From: Nonomuraea typhae
GTDB taxonomy: Bacteria; Actinomycetota; Actinomycetes; Streptosporangiales; Streptosporangiaceae
Assembly: GCF_009760925.1 (NCBI RefSeq)
Contig: NZ_VRLV01000018.1
Span: 62,001-126,000, forward strand
DNA length: 64,000 nt
Direction: 5' to 3'
Shown here: positions 1-7,554 of the stretch, in pieces
How the letters are laid out: every line of letters begins with the position of its first letter
Numbering within the stretch: the stretch's first letter is position 1
Notes under the pieces: generated by a model
What the model was told of the DNA's origin: nothing
The model's database searches: none
Seen by the model: the letters and a program-made list of their open reading frames with translations, nothing else
Position numbers and translations under genes: made by a program

Positions 1-1
1 C

Positions 2-946
2 CTGACCGCCCTGCCGCGCCGGACGACACTGGCGTACGTGACGGTGCTGGCGCTGTTCGCCGTCCGGCCGTGGGCTCCGGACTGGGTGACGGTGTACGCC
101 GGTCTCACCGCCAGCGTTCTGCCCGCCGTACTCGGTCTGTACCTCCGTGCCCGCCGCGACCTGCTGCGATCGTTGCGCGAGCGGGCAGAGAGCGCGGAGC
201 GGGAGCGGCGGCTACTCGCCGAGCAGGCGCAAAGCGCGCAGCGGGAGCGGCATCTGCTGGCCGAGCGAGCCAAGGCGGACGAACGGCAACGGCTGGCCGG
301 GGAGATGCACGACATCGTCACCCATCACGTCACGGAGATCGTCCTGGCCGCGGGCGCCTTGAAGGTGTCGGCCCCCGACCAGGCCGTCCGGTCCGCCGCC
401 GAGCACATCCGTGACGTGGGCGCGCGCACGCTCGGTGAGCTGCGCGACCTGTTCACCGTCCTGCGCCACGACCACCCCCGGGAACCCGCGGAACCCGCGC
501 GGGTCATGCTGACGGGCCCCGGCCTCGAGGCGCTGGTGGACCGGGCGGTCGCGGCGGGCAACCCCGCCACCCTGCGCGTCACCGGCCGGCCGGGGGCGGT
601 GACGCCCGCGGTCGCCCGGGCCGCTCACCGGGTGCTGCAGGAGGCGCTGACCAACGCGCGCAAACATGCGCCCGGCACGCGGGTGGAGGTCGAGGTCGCC
701 TACCACGGCCACACGATGACGATGACGATCGCCAACACGCCGCCTGTGGCCGCCTCCGAGCTGGCGGGCAGCGGTTCGGGCATGGGCCTCGACGGGCTGC
801 GGCGCCGCGTCACGCTGCTCGGCGGCGCCTTCACCGCCGCCCCGGACACGGCGGGCGGCTTCCGCGTCACCGCCACCTTCCCCGCCCCCGATTCCGATTC
901 CGCTCCCGCCTCTGCCCGCCCGGAGACCGGGAAGGACGCCTCCTAA
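2..946 (+). CDS. NarL-family sensor histidine kinase, 5' end outside window
   Basis: Sensor kinase that should autophosphorylate on histidine and pass phosphate to a LuxR-type response regulator. The frame is open to the window edge, so the N-terminus (probably more membrane helices) is missing; a GTG at 38 is an internal codon or an alternative start. Counting from that GTG, a hydrophobic stretch lies at about 5-35, an Arg/Glu/Ala-rich coiled coil at 38-80, the HisKA_3 phosphoacceptor in EMHDIV (His 91) and the HATPase N box in EALTNARKHA near 200, followed by GSGMGLDGLRRR. No response regulator follows; a partner would have to lie upstream. Family assignment is firm, ligand unknown. Confidence 0.9.
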   Translation: MTALPRRTTLAYVTVLALFAVRPWAPDWVTVYAGLTASVLPAVLGLYLRARRDLLRSLRERAESAERERRLLAEQAQSAQRERHLLAERAKADERQRLAGEMHDIVTHHVTEIVLAAGALKVSAPDQAVRSAAEHIRDVGARTLGELRDLFTVLRHDHPREPAEPARVMLTGPGLEALVDRAVAAGNPATLRVTGRPGAVTPAVARAAHRVLQEALTNARKHAPGTRVEVEVAYHGHTMTMTIANTPPVAASELAGSGSGMGLDGLRRRVTLLGGAFTAAPDTAGGFRVTATFPAPDSDSAPASARPETGKDAS

Positions 947-1151
947 CGTCGTCGAGAACCGCCCTCTGCCCCTGTGACGCACCCACCCCTGCGGCGGCAT
1001 GAAAGATCGATGGAGAATCTGTGGTGAATGGCCACGGCCACCGATGGACTCGGGGTCAAAGTACGACGTACCAATCCGTACAGTGGGTGATCATAGTGTA
1101 ACTGTTTGATTATCCAATAACGGCGTGTAGAGGTTGTCCTACTTTCCGTGC

Positions 1152-1605
1152 GTGTCGGTCGATTTCCTGAGCGACGGCGAGGCCGCGCGGTATGGGCAGC
1201 ACTCCGGGCCGCCGTCGCAGGTGGAACTGGAGAAGGTGTTCTTCCTCGACGACACGGACAAGAAGCCGGTCAATGCCTGCCGGATCAGAAGCTGAGGACC
1301 TGCGGCGCGACATCAAAGGCATCCGTAACCTGCAGGGAGGGCCTGGAAGACCAACTCGGCGCTCTGGGCATCGTGTTGAACTGCCTGGTGCTGTAGAACA
1401 CCACCTACATCGACGACGCCCTCACGCAGCTGCGCGAGCAAGGCTATTCGGTGGCCGAGGCGGACGTGGCCCGGCTGTCGCCGTTCATCTGCAAGCACAT
1501 CAACGTGCACGGCCGCTACTCCTTCTACCGCCACGAACTTGGCGGAGCCCGGCGCCCGCTACGCGACCCCGAAACCCTCGATCTCGACGCCGAGGACGAG
1601 CAGGA
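1152..1605 (+). pseudogene. Tn3-family transposase deletion remnant (N-terminus joined to C-terminus)
   Basis: Starting near 1152, one frame reads VSVDFLSDGEAARYG...ELEKVFFLDDTDK, the typical N-terminal DUF4158 region of a Tn3 transposase. After about 47 codons it stops. From about 1340 another frame reads EDQLGALGIVLNC, then an in-frame TAG at 1394-1396 where family members have Trp, then NTTYIDDALTQLREQGYSV and ARLSPF...GRYSF...RPLRDP, the extreme C-terminus. Several hundred central codons are gone. The remnant converges on the recombinase gene at 1692-2435. A GGGG-led stretch starting at 1052 could be its terminal repeat, but no partner was found. Confidence 0.8.
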
Positions 1606-1691
1606 CCGAGCCGTGTGCGACGGGCGGCGGTGTCCCCGGCCTGGAGGAACCGGTGTCACCGGCGCCGCGTGGCCGGGTCTCCGCCCTGCTA

Positions 1692-2435
1692 TCAGCGTGC
1701 CAGTGCCTTGGGCGACAGCCGGGTGTAGCGGGCCAGCGAGACGACCGAGGTGTGACCGGAGTAGGCCAGCAGGGTGGAGGTGTTCGCGCGGTCCTCGGCA
1801 GCGTGCATCAGAGCGCCGTGGCGCAGCTGATGCAACGTGTACGGCCCACCGGGCAGGTCGGCGGTGGCCGCTTCGAACAGCACGGCAGCGCGACGGTAGG
1901 ACAACCGGGCCCGCCCGAAGCCGGGGTCGAGGTCAGCCGACGACAGCGCCAGGCGGGCCCGCCGGTTGCGCAGGTCGAGCTCGTCAACGTCGAGGGCCAG
2001 GACCTCCTCGGCCCGGGCGGCGCTCTCATACAGCAGCCGAAACAGGGTCCGTTCGCGTAACGGCAGGCCCTGGCGGGTCAGCAGCGTCTCCACCTGGCCG
2101 CGATCCAGTGCTCTGGTGCGGTTGAGCGTGCGGGCCCGGCGGCGTGGCCAGCGCAGCGGATCATCGGCCAGCCAGCTCTGATCCCGCCACCAGGCACAGG
2201 CGGAGTCGAGCGCGTTCATCCGCGCGTTGAACGTCGCCGCGGCCGCCGTACACCAACGGCCGGCGAACCATTCGGCGACGCGGTCGGCGCCCGCGTCGCC
2301 TTCCAGCACCGGCAGCGGCACAGCGGAGCCGAGCTCGGCGGCCAGAGCGCGCAGCGCGATCGCGTACGCCTTGGCGGTGTTGGCGTTGGGGATGGTGGCC
2401 AGGAAGGCGTCGACAGGGTGCGTCAGCCGGTGCAC
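1692..2435 (-). CDS. Tyrosine recombinase (TnpI/integrase type)
   Basis: A 247-residue tyrosine recombinase, short for the family but complete through the catalytic core. The SAM-like N-terminal domain is residues 1-110. Catalytic residues visible are Arg141 (YESAARAEEVL), His202 and Arg205 (LHQLRHG), His228 (AYSGHTS) and nucleophile Tyr237 (LARYTRLS). It cuts and rejoins DNA through a phosphotyrosine and most likely resolves Tn3-type cointegrates, since transposase fragments flank it on both sides and a dyad with an accessory repeat lies just upstream of its start (2461-2561). Unlike Tn4430, it does not run in the same direction as the nearby transposase pieces, so the original partner may be lost. 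Confidence 0.85.
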   Translation of the reverse strand: MHRLTHPVDAFLATIPNANTAKAYAIALRALAAELGSAVPLPVLEGDAGADRVAEWFAGRWCTAAAATFNARMNALDSACAWWRDQSWLADDPLRWPRRRARTLNRTRALDRGQVETLLTRQGLPLRERTLFRLLYESAARAEEVLALDVDELDLRNRRARLALSSADLDPGFGRARLSYRRAAVLFEAATADLPGGPYTLHQLRHGALMHAAEDRANTSTLLAYSGHTSVVSLARYTRLSPKALAR

Positions 2436-2460
2436 CGTCGCGATCGCAGCCCTCCGGCAG

Positions 2461-2561
2461 CTGTCGCAGATAAGCGCCGGGAGTCACCGCCCCGCGGCGG
2501 GATGTTCTCCCAGGACGGGTTCCACGCTATCGCAGATAATCATTGACCATCTGCGATAGCG
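2461..2561. other. Probable internal resolution site for the tyrosine recombinase
   Basis: A perfect 13-bp inverted repeat, CGCTATCGCAGAT at 2525-2537 and ATCTGCGATAGCG at 2549-2561, is separated by 11 bp. A third copy of the half-site in direct orientation (CTGTCGCAGATAA, 2461-2473, 12 of 13 identical to 2527-2539) lies 66 bp away on the recombinase side. A core dyad plus direct accessory repeats next to the recombinase start is the arrangement known for TnpI resolution sites. It may also be the recombinase operator. Confidence 0.6.
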
Positions 2562-2565
2562 CGGC

Positions 2566-2760
2566 GCGATCCCGGCGTGGTCACCTACCTCACCCTCACA
2601 GACGCCCGGGACCGCCGAGTGGTACGTGCGAGAGGAGACGCTACGGGCGGCGAACATGGCCATCATCGACTGCCAGCAGCGGATGCCACTCGCGCCGTTC
2701 TTCGACGGCGGCACGGTGTCCTCCTCGGACGGCCAGAGTGGACAGGTCCGCCGCTGGAAC
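2566..2760 (+). pseudogene. Tn3-family transposase central fragment
   Basis: An open frame reads TAEWYVREETLRAANMAIID, then CQQRMPLAPFFDGGTVSSSDGQ, and ends near WNAVERP. This matches the core of Tn3-family transposases around the conserved WGGG/SSSDGQ motif. There is no start and no downstream catalytic part. It lies about 1 kb beyond the 1152-1605 remnant with the recombinase gene between them, so the two pieces could come from one element rearranged by recombination or from two elements. Confidence 0.75.
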
Positions 2761-3004
2761 GCGGTGGAACGTCCTGTCACGCCTCAAGGGAAGAAGCAGG
2801 CTCCCTCCTCCCTGGAAGGCTCAGGAGAAGGCGCCCGCACCGTATTCAGTCGTAGCCGAGCCTCACCAAGGAGGACGAAGACCCACGAAAGGCGTGAAGC
2901 GGGTACTCTCCACACTCGCCGTAGCGGGCACATTGCTGGTTGGCGCTGCAGCCATCGTGCCTGCCCAAGCGCTGGCGAAACCGACGGACTGCGCTACAGC
3001 AGAA

Positions 3005-3993
3005 CTAGACGAGTAAGTCCTAAGTCGGGTCAGTGGTCGTAGGCGATGAGTGAGCGTGTGATGGGCTGGCCGGTGGCGCGGTTGTGCCAGATCGCGGTAG
3101 TCAGGGCGAGGATCCGCTGGGGGTACGCGTACGCCGACGCCAGAGGGGGTGCGGGCACCGTGTAGTTCCAGGTCGAGCTGGCTTTTGAGGGTGTGGTTGA
3201 CGGACTCGATGAGCTGGCGGATCGGCTTGAGCAGATGGTCGCCGGGGCGGGGTGTGTGGTTGCGGTAGGACGGGCGCAGCAGCCGCACGCCACGTTCGGC
3301 GAGATAGGCGTCCAGTTCGGCGGAGACGTAGCCCTTGTCGGCGATGATCAGCAGGCCGGGGCGGTCGGTGAGCAGGGCGGGATCGTGATCGCAGATGGCC
3401 ATCAGCACCTGGCGTTCGTCGACTTTCGGTGTGGCCAGGGCCCAGGTGACGGGTAGCCCTGCAGGGGTGCAGACGAGGTGCAGGCGCAGTCCCCAAAACC
3501 AGCGGGAGTGGGAGCGGCAGTAGCCGTAGCCGGCCCAGCCGGCCAGTTCGGAGCGAAGCACGGTAGGGCGGGAGCGACCGCATTCGACCGGGGTGGAGTC
3601 GACGATCCAGAGCGGGTCGTGCCACACGTCGGTATCGGCGGCGATGACGCGGATGGCGTCTTTGAGCAGGGGCAGGGCTTTGTGCAGGCGCTTGTTGTAA
3701 CCGGATTGGCCGGGCAGGTACGGGAAGGCACCGGGCAGGTGGGCGGGCACATAACGCAGCCAGCGGGCCTCGGACCGGATGCCGAGCAGGACTTGGGCCA
3801 CCGCCAAGGTCAGCAGCTCGGCATCGGTCAGCCTCGGCGGTCGCCCAGAACGCGGTGATGTCTTCAGCCAGTCGTCGATCGCCACGTACAGTGCGGTGAG
3901 AAGGGTGTTGAGGTCTTTCGTCACACATCGATCCTCGACACCCTTCGTCTTCCCCGCACTGGCATGGCAGCGACTTAGGCCTTACTCATCTAG
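3005..3993 (-). mobile_element. IS982-family insertion sequence, copy 1
   Basis: Ends are imperfect inverted repeats: CTAGACGAGTAAG... at 3005-3027 and its complement at 3971-3993, 21 of 23 positions matching. The outer five or six bases may be partly target sequence. No clean target duplication is visible outside. It encodes one transposase on the minus strand and interrupts a small secreted-protein gene. Confidence 0.75.
3030..3924 (-). pseudogene. IS982-family transposase, one frameshift
   Basis: DDE transposase of the copy-1 IS982-like element. It starts MTKDLNTLLTALYVAIDDW. The catalytic region includes WHDPLWIVDSTPVECGRS, IADKGYVSAELDAYL and the C-terminal IESVNHTLKSQLDLE. Near 3119-3123 a run of five G on the plus strand shifts the frame; the natural ending QRILALTTAIWHN...RSLIAYDH continues in the adjacent frame to the stop at 3030. 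Restoring one base would give about 298 residues, the length of copy 2 at 5794-6690. The shift is either a real inactivating mutation or a homopolymer read error. Confidence 0.8.
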
Positions 3994-4182
3994 CCGTGAT
4001 GTGGGACTTGGACCAGTTCGACATATACAAGGACACCTCACGAGACATCCGCGATGGCACCTGGTATATCGCCATGTGACACAGCAGGGCCGCTTGGAAT
4101 GCGCAGGACTACATCTACAACAATTGCTCAAAGGGTCTGATCACATGCCGGTGTGCTGCCGCAGAGTGACCCTTTTTCATCC

Positions 4183-4612
4183 TCAGGCGGCCTGGGCAAC
4201 GCGGTGGTTCTGAAGGACGGCGATGGCCTTGCACAGGTGGCCGGCCTTGGACGGGCTGCAGCGTAGCTTTCGAAGGATCTTCCAGCTCTTCAGCTGGGCA
4301 TTCGCTCGTTCGCCGGGTCCGCGGAGCTTGGCGTGGGAGCGGTTGGTCTGCTTCTGGGACTCGGGCTTGTTCTTGCCCTTGTCCGGGGTGCGGACCGGGC
4401 CCTCGGCTCCCTGATACGCCTTGTCGGCCGGGGCAATGATCCCTGCTGTCTCCAGCGCGCGCAGGATGCCCCAGATCCGGGCGGCACTCAGATCGTGGGC
4501 CTTGCCGGGCAGCGCTCCGGAGGTCCACAGGATCGTCCCGTCCGGTGAGGCGATGACCTGCACGTTCATCCCGCGCACGCGGTGCTTGCCGGAGAAGTAC
4601 GGCCGGTCGGCC
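4183..4612 (-). pseudogene. IS5-superfamily transposase, C-terminal part only
   Basis: A minus-strand frame reads KADRPYFSGKHRVRGMNVQV, ASPDGTILWTSGALPGKAHD, ADKAYQGAEG, NRSHAKLRGPGERANAQLKSW and LRKLRCSPSKAGHLCKAIAVL. This is the DDE_Tnp_4 type, with Asp in ADKAY and Glu in GERANAQLK. The 5' part is missing: the frame runs upstream into the inverted repeat of the IS5 element at 4614, so that insertion probably cut it. I could not find the N-terminal half on the other side of the two IS elements. Confidence 0.75.
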
Positions 4613-4613
4613 T

Positions 4614-5730
4614 TAGGAGCTGTTTAGAGTTCGGATCATGTGGTTGAGGTGAGGAGCCTTAACCACAGGATCGAGCCGCGGAGATAGAGCCCGGCCTCGT
4701 AGCTTTCTGGGGCCTTGTCGTAGCGGGTCGCCAGGCCACGCCATGCCTTGATCTTCTGGAAGCAGCGTTCGACGGTGTTGCGCTGCTGGTAGCGCTGCTG
4801 GTAGCGCTGCGGATCGAAGGTGGCGGGCCGCCCACCGGCTGAACCCTTCTTCTTCCGGTTGGCCTGCTGGTCGCTCTTCTCCGGGATGACCGCTTCGATC
4901 CGGCGGCGGCGCAGATAGGCGCGGTTGGCCTTGGAGGAATAGGCCTTGTCTGCCGCCACCGCCGTCGGGCGGGTCCGGGGCCGGCCCACCGGTGCGGCCA
5001 CCCGGATCTTGCCCAGGACGGTGGTGAACCGCGGGCAGTCAGCGGCCTGCCCGGGTGTGAGCACGAAGACCAGCGGCAGCCCGGCGGCATCGACCGCGGC
5101 ATGGATCTTGCTGCTCAGCCCGCCTCGGGATCGGCCGAGCGCGGCAGCCTTCGCCCGTGCCCTGCGACGTCGCCGGATGGCGGCGCGATCGTGCGGCGGC
5201 GACGCGCCCGCAGCGGGTGTGGCCTGCGGCGCATCACCCGCAACACCGGCGGCTGCTCCGGCAGCGGAGCCCCCTTTTCCTCGGTCAGCGCCTGCTCCAG
5301 CGCATCCAGGGTCTCCCCGGCCACCGCCAGCCCAGCCGACTCCTGATGCGCCCGCACGATCGTGGAATCCACACTGACCAGCTCCAGCCCGACCTGCCCA
5401 CGCGATGCCGCCTCGGCGATCAGCGCGTCCATCAGCCCCTGAAACACCCCGGCCTTGGACCAGCCGCTGAACCGGGAGTAGACGGTGGACCAAGGCCCGT
5501 ACCGTCCGGGCACGTCACGCCAGCCAGACCCGGTGCGAAACCGCCACAAGATCCCGTTGAACTGATCACGCACCCGCCGTGGCAGCGGCCCGGTAGCCGC
5601 CACCGGCAGATGCGGCACGATCAACACCCACTCGGCATCGCTCACATCAAAGCGCGCCACATCCGAGTTCTACCAGCGACACCGGCCCGCTACGGGGCCT
5701 CACCAAGATCCCAACTCTAAACAGCTCCTA
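4614..5730 (-). mobile_element. IS5-family (IS427-like) insertion sequence
   Basis: Perfect 18-bp matches bound the element: TAGGAGCTGTTTAGAGTT at 4614-4631 and its complement at 5713-5730. If the outer TA on each side is the target duplication, the element is 4616-5728, about 1.1 kb. It carries two overlapping transposase frames. Its right end abuts the next insertion sequence directly. Confidence 0.85.
4636..5660 (-). CDS. IS5-family transposase in two overlapping frames
   Basis: The first frame (5660 to 5115) starts MARFDVSDAEWVLIVPHLP and carries the N-terminal DUF4096 domain and first catalytic Asp (ELVSVDSTIVRAHQ). The second (to 4636) carries ARAKAAALGRSRGGLSSKIH, the second Asp (VAADKAYSSKANRAYL) and the Glu (NTVERCFQKIKAWRGLATRYDK). 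Such split frames are usual in the IS427 group, which makes the full enzyme by ribosomal frameshifting; the switch should fall near 5115-5200. A 12-bp tandem duplication gives QRYQ twice before the last catalytic block. The element may still be active. Confidence 0.8.
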
Positions 5731-6709
5731 GATCGTTGATGTGAAATTCGCTGATCGTCTGCGGACCCAGCGAAGGGCGTCCAAGATCGGTTTGTGAAGA
5801 CTGAGCTGGACGCCCTTCTGACGGCACTCTATGTCCATCTGGACGATCATGTGATGCCTTCGCGACGCCGGCCCCGCAAACGAGGCCGGCCACCGGTACT
5901 GACCTCGGCAGAGGCGGTAGTCGTGGCGGTAGCGCAGGTGCTGCTGCGATGCGACCAGGAACGTTACTGGTTACGGACGGCAGCGGCCAGGATCGGTCAT
6001 CTGTTCCCGCGGCTGCCGTCCCAGGCCGTCTACAACCGGCAGCTGCGAGATCTGGGCCCGCAGATGTCGGCGGCGGCATCGTGGATAGCCCGCCAGGTCC
6101 CGACCTGGCACGAACCTTTGCGGTTGATGGACGGAACCCCGGTCCGCTGCGGAGCCTCGCGGGTAACGGTCAACCGATCCGGCCTGGGCGAGATCGCCGG
6201 ATACGGCATGGACAAGTCACATCACGCCTTCTACTGGGGCGCCAAGCTGATGCTCATCACCACCGCCGACGGCACGGTGACCGCCTTCAGCCTGGCCAGC
6301 CCCAAAGAGCTCGACGAACGCAAACAAGCTCTGCACCTGCTCCACGTCGCCCAGATCGCGCCCGGACCGTGCCCGATCGTGTGCGACAAGGGATTCGCCG
6401 GAGCAGGCATCGAAAAAGCCGCCGCTGACCTGGGCCACCCGCTGATCCGGCCGAACCGCCAAGACGAACACGCACCGACCTCGCCGTTTCCGTCCTGGCT
6501 ACGCCAGCGCATCGAAGCGATCATCTGGACCCTGAAGAACCAACTCGGTCTCGAACGCCACAACGCCCGCACCAGCGACGGCCTCTGGGCCCGCATCAGC
6601 CGGCGCATCCTCGCACTCAATGCCGCCATCTGGCACAACTGGAACACCGGCGCACCCGTGAAACGGTCCCTGACCTCCTATGACCACTGATTTCACATCA
6701 ACGATCTAG
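5728..6709 (+). mobile_element. IS982-family insertion sequence, copy 2
   Basis: Perfect 20-bp terminal inverted repeats: CTAGATCGTTGATGTGAAAT at 5728-5747 and its complement at 6690-6709. The right repeat overlaps the transposase stop codon. The left end shares its first three bases with the end of the IS5 element, so one element inserted exactly at the border of the other. The repeats differ from those of copy 1, so this is a different IS982 lineage. Confidence 0.88.
5794..6690 (+). CDS. IS982-family transposase
   Basis: A full-length 298-residue DDE transposase for cut-and-paste of the IS at 5728-6709. Visible blocks are RPPVLTSAEAVVVAVAQVLL near the N-terminus, LRLMDGTPVRCGASR with the first catalytic Asp, IVCDKGFAGAGIEKAA with the second, and IEAIIWTLKNQLGLERHNAR with the Glu. 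It ends RSLTSYDH, like copy 1. No frameshift or internal stop is seen, so it may be functional. Start at ATG 5794 fits the family length. Confidence 0.92.
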   Translation: MKTELDALLTALYVHLDDHVMPSRRRPRKRGRPPVLTSAEAVVVAVAQVLLRCDQERYWLRTAAARIGHLFPRLPSQAVYNRQLRDLGPQMSAAASWIARQVPTWHEPLRLMDGTPVRCGASRVTVNRSGLGEIAGYGMDKSHHAFYWGAKLMLITTADGTVTAFSLASPKELDERKQALHLLHVAQIAPGPCPIVCDKGFAGAGIEKAAADLGHPLIRPNRQDEHAPTSPFPSWLRQRIEAIIWTLKNQLGLERHNARTSDGLWARISRRILALNAAIWHNWNTGAPVKRSLTSYDH

Positions 6710-7077
6710 ACCAGCACGAAATCCCCCGGCTGAAGTCCTGGCAAGCCAGCGGCTGACCTCGGCAGCCACAAGATCCCCGGCAGAGTCAAGCTAAGACGGG
6801 AAGGCATGGTCACGCGGAGCCGGTCAGAAGGAGACAGGCGCAGATCGTACTTGCGCCTGTGTCTGTCGAGGAAGTTGGACGAGGACGGCAATCCGATCCC
6901 CGCCCGACGGCACCACCCGACCAAGCCACGCAGGATCCGGCCGATGCGGTTCGTCGATGCCGGCCGCAGGGTCCCATCACGGGCCAGTGAGCCCCACGTG
7001 GACACCGGACCGTTCGTGAGCAGGTTCTCTGTGTATGCCGCGACTGAGCTGGTCACGGGCTTCACGCCGTAGGACTT
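6710..7077. other. Region without a recognisable gene
   Basis: Between the second IS982 copy and the 7078 repeat I see no coding frame with family resemblance. Open frames on both strands (plus 6806-7072, minus 6706-7065) are rich in Arg, Ser and Pro and lack a good ribosome-binding site. It may be residue of whatever the insertion sequences landed in. Confidence 0.5.
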
Positions 7078-7137
7078 GGCCTGCCAGTAGGAGTGGAACG
7101 GCGAACCGGGTTTAGTGTCACATCTGTTGACGCTGTG
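7078..7137 (+). repeat. Element-end repeat, copy 1 (inward to the right)
   Basis: About 59 bp shared with 19291-19349 in inverted orientation and, with a 10-12 bp gap, with 58524-58569. The conserved run begins GGCCTGC(C/G)AGTAGGAG and ends in a dyad GTCA-N7-TGAC (7117-7131). The start codon of the IHF-like gene lies about 80 bp downstream. It may be a Tn3-type terminal repeat (an internal GGGTTTAGTG resembles the GGGG start of such ends), a regulatory region, or both. Confidence 0.7.
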
Positions 7138-7218
7138 CGGGAGGGTGATCGACGGCGGCCCTGTCGTGATCTCTGGCGGGAGTCACTGACCAGCCAATCT
7201 CTAGAGGAGAGGTGCCTG

Positions 7219-7530
7219 ATGGCCCTGCCGGTGATGACGGTGGAGCAGCGTGCGAAGGCGTTGGCGAAGGCGGCCGAGGCTCGTACGGCGCGTCGTGCGC
7301 TGTTGGCGGAGGTGGCCTCCGGCGCGGTGAGTGTGGCGGAGGTGTTCGAGTGCAGCGGGCAGGATCTGGTCCGCAGGACACGGGTGGTTCAGGTCCTGCG
7401 GGCCGTTCCCGGGTATGGGCCGGCCAGGGTCGCGGCGTTGATGGCCACCTGCGGGGTGGAGGAGAAACAGCGTGTTGGCGCGCTGAACGAGCAGCAGTGC
7501 GAGCGACTTTTGCGGGCTTTGCTCAGCTGA
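7219..7530 (+). CDS. Actinobacterial IHF-like DNA-binding protein
   Basis: A 103-residue protein of the actinobacterial integration host factor (mIHF) type, a nucleoid-associated protein that binds and bends DNA and is unrelated in fold to enterobacterial IHF. It begins MALPVMTVEQRAKALAKAAEARTAR, as in this family, and carries the helix-two-turn-helix block VLRAVPGYGPARVAALMATCG with a basic helix before it. ATG 7219 is preceded by GAGGAGAGG. A frame open from 7093 adds only unrelated residues. Its position just inside a Tn3-type region, with a paralogue at the other end, suggests a role in recombination synapsis, or carriage as a stowaway regulator. Chromosomal mIHF normally sits near gmk/rpoZ, which are absent here. 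Confidence 0.82.
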   Translation: MALPVMTVEQRAKALAKAAEARTARRALLAEVASGAVSVAEVFECSGQDLVRRTRVVQVLRAVPGYGPARVAALMATCGVEEKQRVGALNEQQCERLLRALLS

Positions 7531-7554
7531 CAGCGTCGGGGTTGATCGTGTGCG

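Larger units (their letters stand above)
2894..4140 (+). pseudogene. Small secreted protein gene, split by an IS982-family element
   Basis: From a GTG at 2894 a clear Sec signal peptide is encoded (basic VKRVL, then a hydrophobic core, then AQALAKPTDC), followed by DCATAELD. The frame then runs directly into the left inverted repeat of the IS at 3005-3027 and stops at 3014. On the far side of the IS, from about 3988, coding resumes as HLAVMWDLDQFDIYKD...DGTWYIAM, hits a TGA at 4077, and continues in the same frame as HSRAAWNAQDYIYNNCSKGL. The likely product was a secreted protein of roughly 100 residues with two or more cysteines. Two independent lesions mean it is dead. Function unknown. Confidence 0.6.

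Noticed and set aside
2863..3029. C-terminal extension of the first IS982 transposase beyond its natural end
   Set aside because: It results from the frameshift near 3120 and runs out of the IS into the flanking gene.
4800..4826. Tandem 12-bp repeat in the IS5 transposase
   Set aside because: It keeps the frame, duplicates only QRYQ, and is most likely a simple slippage event.
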